Program-made: the position numbers and the translations under genes
Assembly (NCBI RefSeq): GCF_000953825.1
Contig: NZ_BBUL01000091.1
Location: 124,001-188,000 of the forward strand
Length of the DNA stretch: 64,000 nucleotides
DNA from: Cellvibrio sp. OA-2007
Lineage (GTDB): Bacteria > Pseudomonadota > Gammaproteobacteria > Pseudomonadales > Cellvibrionaceae
Direction of reading: 5' to 3'
Part shown: positions 27,837 to 35,267 of the stretch, piece by piece
Layout: the number at the start of each line of letters is the position of its first letter
Numbering within the stretch: position 1 is the first letter of the stretch
The notes under the pieces: generated by a model
Seen by the model: the letters and a program-made list of their open reading frames with translations, nothing else
Told to the model about the DNA's origin: nothing
Database searches by the model: none

Positions 27837-28844
27837 ATGCGGCACTTGACACGAATTACCTTTGTATTTTTTCTGAGTATTTTCTCGCTATGGGCAAGCG
27901 CGGAGGAAATTGAATTTGCTCAGGAAGATCGGATTGAGATTCCGGTTGGAATTTATATTACCTCGCTTTACGCATTGGATATTCCCGAGAAAAAATTCAC
28001 CGTGTCTGCTTGGATTTGGTCAACCTTCGATCCCGCAAAACTACCGGACGACTATCGGTTTTATAACAAAATAGAAATCACCAACGCGCGCAGTTGGAGC
28101 ATTATTGAAAACGAAAACTTCACCATAAAAAATGCCGACGGCACTCTGCACTCCATGACCAAGTTTACTGCGGAAATCAATCAGGATTGGGATGTAAAGT
28201 ATTTCCCCTTTGATCGGCAGAGTATAACCATCAATATTGAAAGTATTGAATTGGACTCAACCCAAATAAAATTTGTGCCTGACATGAAAAATAGCCGGGT
28301 CAGTGATGAATTGGAATTGTCCGGCTGGCATGTATCGCCGATTGATATTCGCAGTTTTGATTATAAATACCCCACGACGTTTGGTATTCAAAGTGGGGCT
28401 CAGGGTATCTATCCACGCATGTCATTTATTGTTCCCATCGAACGCAATGGCACGCGGATTTTTTGGACCTATTTTTTAGGCTTCTTTGTTTCTTATATCA
28501 TCATTTGTATTCTGTATTTTTTTACTGGCGAGTTAATTGAAAGCCGGATTGGCCTGATTATGACGGCCTTGTTTGCTTGCGTTGGGAATAAATACACAGT
28601 GGATTTATTGCTGCCATCGAATGATGTGTTTACCTTGTCGGATTTGATTCAAGTTGCCTCGTTTATCATTGTTGGTGTTGGTCTGCTGAGTAGCGTGCTT
28701 ATCGTGGTGTTAGTAAAAAAAGGTGCGCAGACACTTGCGCAGCGAATTGATTTTTTTATTACCTGGGCGGTCACCCTTGGCTACCCGGCAGCCATATTGA
28801 TTGGCGTGCTAATGGCGCCCAGTGTGTTGGCGGCGCAAGGTTGA
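27837..28844 (+). CDS. Pentameric ligand-gated ion channel homologue (Cys-loop/Pro-loop family)
   Basis: Predicted inner-membrane channel related to GLIC, ELIC and animal nicotinic receptors. A signal peptide (about 1-22) precedes a beta-sandwich ligand-binding domain (about 25-205). Residues 117-128 read DWDVKYFPFDRQ, the Pro-loop core of the superfamily, with the two loop cysteines replaced as is usual in bacteria. The LSGWHV segment corresponds to the later conserved beta strands. Four helices follow: M1 about 209-229, pore-lining M2 about 236-252, M3 about 269-293 and M4 about 307-331. Length 335 fits a minimal channel without an extra domain. It is tightly coupled (4-bp gap) to the Cache-MinD gene, implying a joint sensory function. 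The ligand is unknown. Confidence 0.92.
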   Translation: MRHLTRITFVFFLSIFSLWASAEEIEFAQEDRIEIPVGIYITSLYALDIPEKKFTVSAWIWSTFDPAKLPDDYRFYNKIEITNARSWSIIENENFTIKNADGTLHSMTKFTAEINQDWDVKYFPFDRQSITINIESIELDSTQIKFVPDMKNSRVSDELELSGWHVSPIDIRSFDYKYPTTFGIQSGAQGIYPRMSFIVPIERNGTRIFWTYFLGFFVSYIIICILYFFTGELIESRIGLIMTALFACVGNKYTVDLLLPSNDVFTLSDLIQVASFIIVGVGLLSSVLIVVLVKKGAQTLAQRIDFFITWAVTLGYPAAILIGVLMAPSVLAAQG

Positions 28845-28978
28845 TCGGTTAGTTGTTGCTTGCGCCGAAGTCAGGTAGATACATCGGCTGACAACGTTGT
28901 CGAATATTTTTACATTATTCGCAGCGAGGCTTGTGGCGGTGTGATGCAAGTCACTGTTTTACTTCAGTCTTCCTACTG

Positions 28979-28994
28979 TGGTGTGAAAATTGCT
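28979..28994 (+). promoter_or_regulatory. Candidate sigma-54 promoter for the PEP-CTERM gene
   Basis: TGGTGTGAAAATTGCT matches the RpoN consensus TGGCACG-N4-TTGCW, with GG and GC elements at the correct 11-base offset. Transcription would begin near 29005, giving a leader of about 95 nt before the GTG at 29100. PEP-CTERM genes in other bacteria are known to be RpoN/PrsR-controlled, which supports the reading. Confidence 0.6.
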
Positions 28995-29099
28995 TTGGTG
29001 TGAGCTGCCGTAATGGCCACTACTTATTAAAACAATATCTCTTACACACAAATACTATAAATACGGCATGAGACCTGACAATCAACCAAAGGTATTCAT

Positions 29100-29975
29100 G
29101 TGATTAAACAACTTTTTAAATCAGCGGTGATGGCGTGTGCGTTGACGTCCAGTGCTGTATTTGCTGTGCCTGTAGATTTAGGTTTGGCAGGTGACTATAC
29201 CCTGCTAAGCGCAGGTCAAATCCCACAAGGTTCCTTAAATCTTGGTTCTTCATCGCATATTTACGGTAACGTGGGTGCGCGTTGGGTAGTAGGTGCAGCA
29301 CCGGGCACCATTATTGAGGGCGATTTACACGGCGGATATATCAATGCTGCACCGGGCTTGGTAGTTACCGGTGAAACTCGCACCTTGAGTGATGCCGAGT
29401 GGGATGCAATATTTGCCGATCTTAGCGCTGCATCAGCGCAAGCACTTGGCATGGGGATGTTTGGTACCAATTTAGGTGCAATTAGTGAATCTACCATCCT
29501 GAACGCTACCGGAAGCCTGAGTGTCTTCAATGTTAACGGTAGTATCAATCTGAACAATGGTAAAAGCCTGACCCTTAAAGGCAATGCGAGCGATCAATTT
29601 GTCATTAACGTTTCAAATGATTTTTTCCTTTGCAAAGATGCTTTTATCGGTTGTGATGCAGGAATTATTCTTGACGGAGTCAGTGCAGATAACGTGCTTT
29701 TTAACATGTATGGTGCTGGTTTAGCGCAAGTGAATGGCGATTTCGTTGGCGCCATGCGCGGTAATTTTATCTCTGCAGGAAACTTTAGCTGGATTCTGGG
29801 TGACGGAATGGTTTTTGACCAAGTGCGAATCTTGGCAGGTAATATTCCCACTGCGAATGTGCAAGATGTTTTTGGTATTACCCCTCCACCAGTGAATGTC
29901 CCTGAGCCATCATTATTATTGATGTTTGGTTTTAGTTTGCTGGGTTTAGGTTTGGCGCGCCGCCGTCAGCGTTAA
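29100..29975 (+). CDS. PEP-CTERM sorted secreted protein with ice-binding-like (DUF3494-like) repeats
   Basis: A 291-residue exported protein. The signal peptide (about 1-22, ending AVFA) leads to a Gly- and Ser-rich beta-type domain (about 25-255) with successive VVGAAPGTIIEGDLHG-like turns that resemble DUF3494/ice-binding beta-solenoid proteins; this fold call is tentative. The C-terminus carries a classic PEP-CTERM signal: VPEPS, a hydrophobic helix, then an RRRQR tail, which is recognised by exosortase/EpsH. The GTG start has AAAGG upstream. Expected fate is cleavage and export to the surface or exopolysaccharide matrix. No exosortase is in the window. Confidence 0.88.
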   Translation: MIKQLFKSAVMACALTSSAVFAVPVDLGLAGDYTLLSAGQIPQGSLNLGSSSHIYGNVGARWVVGAAPGTIIEGDLHGGYINAAPGLVVTGETRTLSDAEWDAIFADLSAASAQALGMGMFGTNLGAISESTILNATGSLSVFNVNGSINLNNGKSLTLKGNASDQFVINVSNDFFLCKDAFIGCDAGIILDGVSADNVLFNMYGAGLAQVNGDFVGAMRGNFISAGNFSWILGDGMVFDQVRILAGNIPTANVQDVFGITPPPVNVPEPSLLLMFGFSLLGLGLARRRQR

Positions 29976-29992
29976 TTGACGGGTGCCGAGCC

Positions 29993-30023
29993 AAAAAAAT
30001 GCCCGCACTGCGGGCATTTTTTT
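29993..30023. terminator. Bidirectional terminator between the PEP-CTERM and rhodanese genes
   Basis: A GCCCGC/GCGGGC stem extended by an A-run and T-run pairing, with an ACT loop, lies between the convergent stop codons and gives a U-tract in both directions. Confidence 0.92.
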
Positions 30024-30051
30024 GCAAAGAACTTATCGCGGAATTAAGTTG

Positions 30052-30858
30052 TTATTTTTCAACCGGCGTAGTTGGGTGATTACCCCATTCGGCCCATGAG
30101 CCGTGATAGCCGCGAATATTAAATCCTAACGCTTTGCCCACTAAATAGGTAAAACCAGAGCGATGATGGCTTTGGCAGTGAGTGACAATGCGTTTGTCGG
30201 CAGTCAGGCCGAGCGCCGCTAAATATTCACGCGCATCGGTGCGGATACGCAGGGCGTTATCGCGATCCATTAAATTGGTCCACTCACAATTAATCGCCCC
30301 GGGAATGTGGCCATTTTTTTGCGCGGTGATGCGTTCGCCAGTAAATTCCGCAGGGCTGCGTGCATCCCACACTACAAAATCGCCGCGATCCAATTCGCCG
30401 AGAATATCGGTCACTTCAATCACGACACGCGGATCTATTTTTACATTTACCTTGCTTGGGGTAAGCACGGGAATTTCTTTGCTCAACGATTGGCCAGATG
30501 CCAGCCACGCATGCAAGCCGCCATTCAAATAGGAGTAGTGTTTGTGGCCGATGGCATCGAGCGTCCAGATCATGCGCCCCGCCCAGCCACCACCTTCATC
30601 GTCATACACCACAACGTGAGTGTCGGGAGTTAAGCCCAAAAACGAAAACACCCGATTGAGTATGTCGGCCGATGCAATCTTGCCCGGCACCGGCGGTTGG
30701 CCGCTAAGGATTTTATGTGGCGGCACATGAATCGCGCCATCGATGTGGCCTTGCAAATAAGTCTGCTCGGCGCACATATCAATAACTAATAATTTACTCG
30801 TGGGCTGCGCCAAGAGTGCAGCGAGCTGTGTTGGCTCAATCACAAAAGGTAGTGCCAT
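30052..30858 (-). CDS. Two-domain rhodanese-type sulfurtransferase
   Basis: Predicted thiosulfate or 3-mercaptopyruvate sulfurtransferase of 268 residues. Both rhodanese domains are visible: an inactive N-terminal copy (about 5-125, with GHIDGAIHVP and YDDEGGGWAGRMIW) and a catalytic C-terminal copy (about 145-262, with WDARSPAEFTGERI). Cys228 in THCQSHHRSG is the persulfide-forming nucleophile; this CQSHHRSG loop differs from the CGSGVTA of mercaptopyruvate enzymes and the CRKGVTA of thiosulfate enzymes, so substrate is uncertain. Cytoplasmic; no signal peptide. A GC-rich repeat separates it from rsgA upstream. Confidence 0.9.
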   Translation of the reverse strand: MALPFVIEPTQLAALLAQPTSKLLVIDMCAEQTYLQGHIDGAIHVPPHKILSGQPPVPGKIASADILNRVFSFLGLTPDTHVVVYDDEGGGWAGRMIWTLDAIGHKHYSYLNGGLHAWLASGQSLSKEIPVLTPSKVNVKIDPRVVIEVTDILGELDRGDFVVWDARSPAEFTGERITAQKNGHIPGAINCEWTNLMDRDNALRIRTDAREYLAALGLTADKRIVTHCQSHHRSGFTYLVGKALGFNIRGYHGSWAEWGNHPTTPVEK

Positions 30859-30887
30859 TTTTTTATTCCTTTGGAAGCTGTAATTTT

Positions 30888-30968
30888 AACCCCCTCCCAG
30901 CCTCCCCCTTGGCAGGGGGAGGAGCTTTAACTCCCTCCCTTTTTTAAGGGGAGGGTTGGGGTGGGGTG
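30888..30968. repeat. GC-rich double-hairpin intergenic repeat
   Basis: Contains the perfect stem CCTCCCCC (30901-30908) with GGGGGAGG (30915-30922) and a second stem formed by CCCTCCCTT and AAGGGGAGGG with one bulge. The flanks CCCCCTCCCAGCC and GGTTGGGGTGGGG also pair imperfectly, so the whole can fold as a cruciform. It separates rsgA and the rhodanese gene and may terminate or attenuate transcription between them. Confidence 0.75.
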
Positions 30969-30971
30969 ACT

Positions 30972-31991
30972 TTAATTCTCGTTTAACGTGCGCAAAATAT
31001 ATCTGTAGGAATCCATACGTGTTGCACTGACTGTGCCATCTTCCAATGCTTTTAAAATTGCACAGCCGGGTTCGTGGCGGTGCGAGCAATCGCGAAATTT
31101 ACAGTGGCCAATAAACGGTTTGAACTCGATAAATCCTTCCAGTACTTCATCTTCCTCCATGTGCCACAAACCAAATTCGCGGATGCCGGGTGAATCGATC
31201 AGGTGACCGCCACCGGGGAAGTGCAAAAGTGTGGCACTGGTAGTGGTATGAGTGCCCTGTTGGCGTTCAGACAGACCGCCCACGCGCAAGTTCGATTCCG
31301 GCAGCAGCGCGTTCACCAGCGAGGATTTCCCCACGCCTGACTGCCCCACAAATACACTGGTGTAGTGCGCAAGGTATTCGCGCAATTCATCCAGCCCGGT
31401 TTCGGTTTTGGTGGATACCATCAATACCGTGTAACCCAGCTTGCGATAAGTCGTCTCCAAATAGGTGACTTTTTCGCGTGTGGCATCATCAATACGGTCG
31501 GTTTTGTTAATCACCAATACCGGCTCAATGTCGATGGCATTGGCGGCGACCAGATAGCGGTCAATCAAATTGGCATGAGGTTCGGGGTAGGGGGCGACCA
31601 CAATCATAATGCGATCGATATTGGCAGCTACGGTTTTCATATCGCCGTGCGGGTCAGGTCGCTGCAGGGCGGATTCGCGCGGCATCACCGCCACTACCAC
31701 GCCCATAGGGTTGCCGGTGCGCCAAACCACTCTATCGCCAGTCACCAGTGAACCCAGGTTGCTGCGGAAGTGGCAGCGCTGGTGTTGCCCTGCCAACTCA
31801 CCTTCAGTTGCCTCTACCACCACTTGCGTGCCGTAGTGGGTAATGATCAGCCCCAGTTGTTCCGGTCCTAAATCGCTCTCATTCATTTGTGCATCGGCTT
31901 GTTTGTCGCGCTTGGCGACGCGCGCGGTGCGCTCTTCTTGAACTTTTTCAATACGCCATTGCTGGCGGCGGGTGAGTTTGCGTTTAGACAT
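30972..31991 (-). CDS. rsgA: Ribosome small subunit-dependent GTPase A
   Basis: Late-stage 30S assembly GTPase (YjeQ). Domain order is diagnostic: an N-terminal OB fold (about 35-110), a circularly permuted GTPase in which the NKTD motif (about 160) precedes the P-loop [10 protein letters not shown] (about 220) and the DSPG motif, and a C-terminal zinc finger with Cys-rich [14 protein letters not shown]. The basic N-terminal extension ([19 protein letters not shown]) is usual for proteobacterial RsgA. At 339 residues it is normal. It is divergent from orn, as in E. coli and Pseudomonas. Confidence 0.98.
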   Translation of the reverse strand: MSKRKLTRRQQWRIEKVQEERTARVAKRDKQADAQMNESDLGPEQLGLIITHYGTQVVVEATEGELAGQHQRCHFRSNLGSLVTGDRVVWRTGNPMGVVVAVMPRESALQRPDPHGDMKTVAANIDRIMIVVAPYPEPHANLIDRYLVAANAIDIEPVLVINKTDRIDDATREKVTYLETTYRKLGYTVLMVSTKTETGLDELREYLAHYTSVFVGQSGVGKSSLVNALLPESNLRVGGLSERQQGTHTTTSATLLHFPGGGHLIDSPGIREFGLWHMEEDEVLEGFIEFKPFIGHCKFRDCSHRHEPGCAILKALEDGTVSATRMDSYRYILRTLNEN

Positions 31992-32121
31992 GCGTGGGTG
32001 CTTTTAACCTGCGGTCGGGTGGTTGGATGGGTTCGTTTGGCTAGACTGGATAATTACATTAAGCTGCGCGCAATTGTGCCCTATTTACGCAGTAAAAACC
32101 CATGTTGCCGAGGAAAAACCC

Positions 32122-32667
32122 ATGCTAAATGAAAACAACCTAATCTGGATCGATCTGGAAATGACCGGCCTCGATCCCGATACCGATGTGATTATCGAAA
32201 TCGCCACCATAGTCACCGATGCCGACCTCAATATCCTCGCCGAAGGCCCCGTATTCGCCATTCATCAGCCTGACAGCATCATGTTAAATATGGATGAATG
32301 GAACACCAACCAACACGGCAAATCCGGCCTTACCCAGCGCGTGCGCGAGAGCCAAGTCAGCATTGAACAAGCGGAAGCCGAAACGATTAAATTTTTGGAG
32401 CAATGGGTTCCCAAAGGCAAATCCCCCATCAGCGGCAATTCCATCTGCCAGGATCGCCGCTTCTTAGTGCGCGGCATGCCCAAACTGGAAGATTATTTCC
32501 ACTATCGCAATTTAGACGTAAGCACCGTAAAAGAATTAGCTCGCCGCTGGAGACCGGATGTAATTGCTGGCGTAAAAAAATCCGGCGCACATTTAGCGTT
32601 GGATGATATTAAGGATTCGATTGCAGAACTGCAGCATTATCGGGCTACGTTTTTTAGGATGGAGTAG
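32122..32667 (+). CDS. orn: Oligoribonuclease
   Basis: 3'-5' exonuclease of the DEDDh class that degrades 2- to 5-nt RNAs and pGpG, and so closes c-di-GMP turnover. The first motif [10 protein letters not shown] supplies catalytic Asp and Glu; [10 protein letters not shown] and the later [10 protein letters not shown] segment supply the remaining DEDDh residues. I chose ATG 32122 because GAGGA lies seven bases upstream and the product then has the normal 181 residues; the open frame extends upstream without such a site. Divergent from rsgA. Confidence 0.97.
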   Translation: MLNENNLIWIDLEMTGLDPDTDVIIEIATIVTDADLNILAEGPVFAIHQPDSIMLNMDEWNTNQHGKSGLTQRVRESQVSIEQAEAETIKFLEQWVPKGKSPISGNSICQDRRFLVRGMPKLEDYFHYRNLDVSTVKELARRWRPDVIAGVKKSGAHLALDDIKDSIAELQHYRATFFRME

Positions 32668-32690
32668 TTTTTTGCGGGGTTGGAATGATG

Positions 32691-32716
32691 AAGGCGCCGG
32701 TTGGCGCCTTTTCTTT
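32691..32716. terminator. Terminator after orn
   Basis: AAGGCGCC pairs perfectly with GGCGCCTT around GGTT and is followed by TTCTTT; it lies between the convergent orn and hypothetical genes. Confidence 0.85.
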
Positions 32717-33422
32717 ATTCTATTGGACGGTATACCTGTCTGAGTAAAACATCATTGAGAATGAAGTTTTTTGGAAGCGTTTGAAATTCATATTCTAACT
32801 GAATTTCCATATCTCTCACTATGCTTTCAATGTATGTATATGATTCCGACAAATTTGCTGTTTTTCCTCCCAGTGATAAGCATATTCTGTCGGTTGGTAA
32901 TTCAAGTTCAGCTAAAATTTCTGGCCGTTTAAATTTGGGTTCGCTTTTTAGTGTTCCTGGCTGTAACGTACAAAAATAAGCTTCAAGAGGTGTTGAGTTG
33001 AAAACAGTCATCCATGTCATAACGCCGAAGGCTGCTCCGCCTTTTGATATAACACTATCAAATCTTTGATGAGGATGGTCGGCTATATTTCGAATATCAA
33101 TTACCTGTTCAAGAGAGTCTGAAAATGATCGTACTCCTTCAGTGAGAGGTTCTTTAATTGCATGGGGGAATTTTATGTATAAGTTTCTAAGTTTGTGAAT
33201 GGCATCAACCATTGCCCATGCATCGAGAAAAACGTATGGAATGACAGTTTGTAGTTTATCGGATTGGGGGGGCGATAATGCAATTTCAGTGAGTAGCTCT
33301 CTCATGCGAGAGTAAGAAATTTCAATAATATCTGCTGCATGTCTGATTCCATCAATAAATACAGTTTGTTTTGGATTTAATGTGTTTGGGACTCTTCTGA
33401 AGCTTGAGTTTGTAGAAAGCAT
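32715..33422 (-). CDS. Hypothetical protein in an AT-richer patch
   Basis: A 235-residue protein without recognised domains. It is mostly helical in the first 120 residues (for example the YVFLDAWAMVDAIHKLRN segment, with a DIRNIADHPHQRF region that recalls HEPN-like or abortive-infection proteins only loosely). No signal peptide or membrane segment. Base composition is visibly AT-richer than the flanking housekeeping genes. It lies just downstream of a HigBA-like toxin-antitoxin module on the same strand, so it may belong to an acquired accessory segment. Confidence 0.65.
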   Translation of the reverse strand: MLSTNSSFRRVPNTLNPKQTVFIDGIRHAADIIEISYSRMRELLTEIALSPPQSDKLQTVIPYVFLDAWAMVDAIHKLRNLYIKFPHAIKEPLTEGVRSFSDSLEQVIDIRNIADHPHQRFDSVISKGGAAFGVMTWMTVFNSTPLEAYFCTLQPGTLKSEPKFKRPEILAELELPTDRICLSLGGKTANLSESYTYIESIVRDMEIQLEYEFQTLPKNFILNDVLLRQVYRPIE

Positions 33423-33442
33423 AACGCGATCTCTTTAACTGG

Positions 33443-33730
33443 TTAAGTGCGCAGTGCTCTAAGCACTGCCTGCGGCTCCTTCGCCACCACATTTAATAAA
33501 ACCAACGCTGGCCCTTGTGGTGTGCGATCACCTCTTTCCCAATGACGTAACGTTGCGACGCTAATACCAAATGCAGAAGCAAATTCATTTTGTGACATGC
33601 CGACTTTTGCGCGCAGGTCTTTTACATCGATAGCAGTAAATTCATGGATAACCGCTTTGCTCGCGTTACCTTTTGAAAATTCCAAAGCGTCTTCAAGACC
33701 CTGTTTGATGCTGGAAAATGCGCTACTCAT
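33443..33730 (-). CDS. HigA/NadS-like antitoxin with XRE helix-turn-helix
   Basis: A 95-residue DNA-binding antitoxin. The helix-turn-helix reads MSQNEFASAFGISVATLRHWERG (about 45-67), the XRE pattern shared by HigA and NadS-type antitoxins, followed by PQGPALVLLNVV. It should bind and neutralise the toxin encoded just upstream and repress the operon. I chose ATG 33730, which overlaps the toxin stop codon (ATGAGTAG); GTG 33739 would add three residues. Toxin-first order is typical of HigBA modules. Confidence 0.9.
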   Translation of the reverse strand: MSSAFSSIKQGLEDALEFSKGNASKAVIHEFTAIDVKDLRAKVGMSQNEFASAFGISVATLRHWERGDRTPQGPALVLLNVVAKEPQAVLRALRT

Positions 33731-34064
33731 TTTTATCACCGTAATGCTTATGTAATAGGTCGGCCAGCTTGGCTAAATCATTGCGTTCTGCGGGCGAAAT
33801 ATTGGTTTTTTCATTTTTACCAAAAGCCGTTAGCAGAAACAGTGGAATGGCTTCGTTGTGATAGTAGTAAATCACTCTTGCACCACCACTTTTTCCTTTT
33901 CCTTGAATTGCCCAGCGGAGCTTTCTGATGCCGCCTGTACCCCTGATTAAGTCACCTGATTGCGGGTGTGCTGCGAGGTAGTTGATAAGGCTTCGCTTCT
34001 CGTCATCAGAAAATAATCCTTCTGATGTACGAATAAATTCGGGGAGTTCAACTATGGTTTGCAT
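33723..34064 (-). CDS. RelE/HigB-type toxin
   Basis: A 113-residue RelE-superfamily toxin expected to cleave mRNA on the ribosome. The segment LIRGTGGIRKLRWA, followed by GARVIYYYHNEAIPLFLLTAFGKNEK, matches the beta-sheet core of HigB-2/RelE-type toxins, and the C-terminal LADLLHKH helix is typical. It is translationally coupled to the downstream XRE antitoxin through an 8-base overlap. It appears intact, with no frameshift. Confidence 0.9.
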   Translation of the reverse strand: MQTIVELPEFIRTSEGLFSDDEKRSLINYLAAHPQSGDLIRGTGGIRKLRWAIQGKGKSGGARVIYYYHNEAIPLFLLTAFGKNEKTNISPAERNDLAKLADLLHKHYGDKNE

Positions 34065-34231
34065 TAATGGTCATCCTAATCCATTGGATTATAGCAATCA
34101 ATCCGTGTTTTCAATTGATTTCGTTCTGTTTGAAGGGGGCTTATAACGAGAAATTTACCAAAGATAGCATCTGATCCATAGGCAGATTGTGCATATAGTC
34201 TATAGGTCAGTGCGCGCTTATCTGCGAGCAA

Positions 34232-34489
34232 TTAATCACCGCCGCCATCTCCACCACTATCGCCATCACTATTTTTACCTCCACCCAAAAATCCTCCACC
34301 GAAATCATCCGATCCTCCATCGCCTCTGCGATTACTGTGGGAACGACGTATAAGCCAGATAATCAATATCAACAATGCGGCGGAAAATAGCAGAGGGAAT
34401 AGCATGCCCCTGATTATGTCGGGGGAGGTGATTTCACTTTGGGAATAGGCGATTGCCATGATGATCAGCAACAGAATGGGTCTACGCAT
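34232..34489 (-). CDS. Small membrane protein with glycine/aspartate-rich tail
   Basis: An 85-residue protein of unknown function. A hydrophobic N-terminus (about 4-15) and a membrane helix (about 29-47) are followed by a basic IRRSHSNRR segment and a low-complexity Gly/Asp/Ser tail (about 56-85). The ATG has AAGGAG upstream, supporting translation. It resembles the TPM-adjacent glycine-rich tails of some membrane proteins only in composition, so no function is assigned. It sits between two toxin-antitoxin modules. Confidence 0.65.
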   Translation of the reverse strand: MRRPILLLIIMAIAYSQSEITSPDIIRGMLFPLLFSAALLILIIWLIRRSHSNRRGDGGSDDFGGGFLGGGKNSDGDSGGDGGGD

Positions 34490-34612
34490 GGTTACTACTC
34501 CTTGGCGCCTACTGCTGAGGCGGCGGGTTACTGCGCGTGGCGCGCCCTACGGTCAATGTTTGAGCAAGAGTAGATTATCACTAATTTTTATTCTGGGGTG
34601 AATTACGCGACA

Positions 34613-34876
34613 TTACTCGTAGTGCGTCCACATCCGCAGTACTTTCACTGTTTGCAGTTCATCTATGACCTGATACACCAGGCGGTGCTGAATATTAATG
34701 CGACGCGAGTATGCGCCGCTCAAATCGCCAATCAACTTTTCATAGGGTGGGGGATTTTGGAAAGGATTGGATTTGAGAATGTCCAGCAATGCAATAGCTT
34801 TGTCCTTTAAGCCTGCTGCCGCTAATTTTTGAGCATCTTTTTGAGCGTGTTTGCTAAAAATAATTTCCCAACTCAC
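34613..34876 (-). CDS. yoeB: YoeB-family toxin (first copy)
   Basis: An 87-residue ribosome-dependent mRNA interferase of the Txe/YoeB family. It opens SWEIIFSKHAQKDAQKL, has the PFQNPPPYEKL segment and the SRRINIQHRLVYQV core with the catalytic-region Arg and His, and ends in the aromatic tail MWTHYE seen in YoeB. I chose GTG 34876 because AAGGAG lies eight bases upstream and its GTGA overlaps the antitoxin stop; ATG 34897 would add seven residues but has no ribosome site. Confidence 0.93.
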   Translation of the reverse strand: MSWEIIFSKHAQKDAQKLAAAGLKDKAIALLDILKSNPFQNPPPYEKLIGDLSGAYSRRINIQHRLVYQVIDELQTVKVLRMWTHYE

Positions 34877-35115
34877 CAGTCCAACTCCTTGGCACATTTA
34901 TCGATAGGTTCTGCCATGGATTCACGAATGGATTCGCGCATTCCAGGCACGGAAAGAAGATATAGCGTTTCTTGAATCGCAGTCCAGTCTTCTTCCGAGA
35001 TTAGAATGGCATTGTTACGTTTGCCGGTAATGAGAACGGGTTGATGACTGTCTGCCGCTTCATCAATAAGGCGATAAAGGTTTGAGCGAGCTTCGCTGAC
35101 GGTGAAACTGGACAT
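34873..35115 (-). CDS. yefM: YefM-family antitoxin (first copy)
   Basis: An 80-residue Phd/YefM antitoxin. The SFTVSEARSNLYRLIDEA N-terminus binds DNA as a dimer, the HQPVLITGKRNNAILISEEDW segment is the family core, and the disordered acidic C-terminus wraps the toxin. ATG 35115 has AGGAG upstream; the open frame continues further upstream, but that sequence does not fit the family. Antitoxin-first order and a 4-base overlap with the toxin are typical. Confidence 0.94.
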   Translation of the reverse strand: MSSFTVSEARSNLYRLIDEAADSHQPVLITGKRNNAILISEEDWTAIQETLYLLSVPGMRESIRESMAEPIDKCAKELDW

Positions 35116-35267
35116 GAGATTGCTCCTGAAATGAACAGATAAAGCGTACGCCATTGCGTACGTCTTATCAAGTTGCTTTTCAATGCCAAGTTGGCTAGGG
35201 TTTATCTGGTATACAAGTATATTGATTTTCGCCTTAAATCCATCCATAACCATAAAAGCTACTACTT

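Noticed and set aside
32023-32121. Upstream extension of orn by 33 codons
   Set aside because: The extension lacks a ribosome site, is unlike Orn family N-termini, and ATG 32122 has GAGGA correctly spaced.
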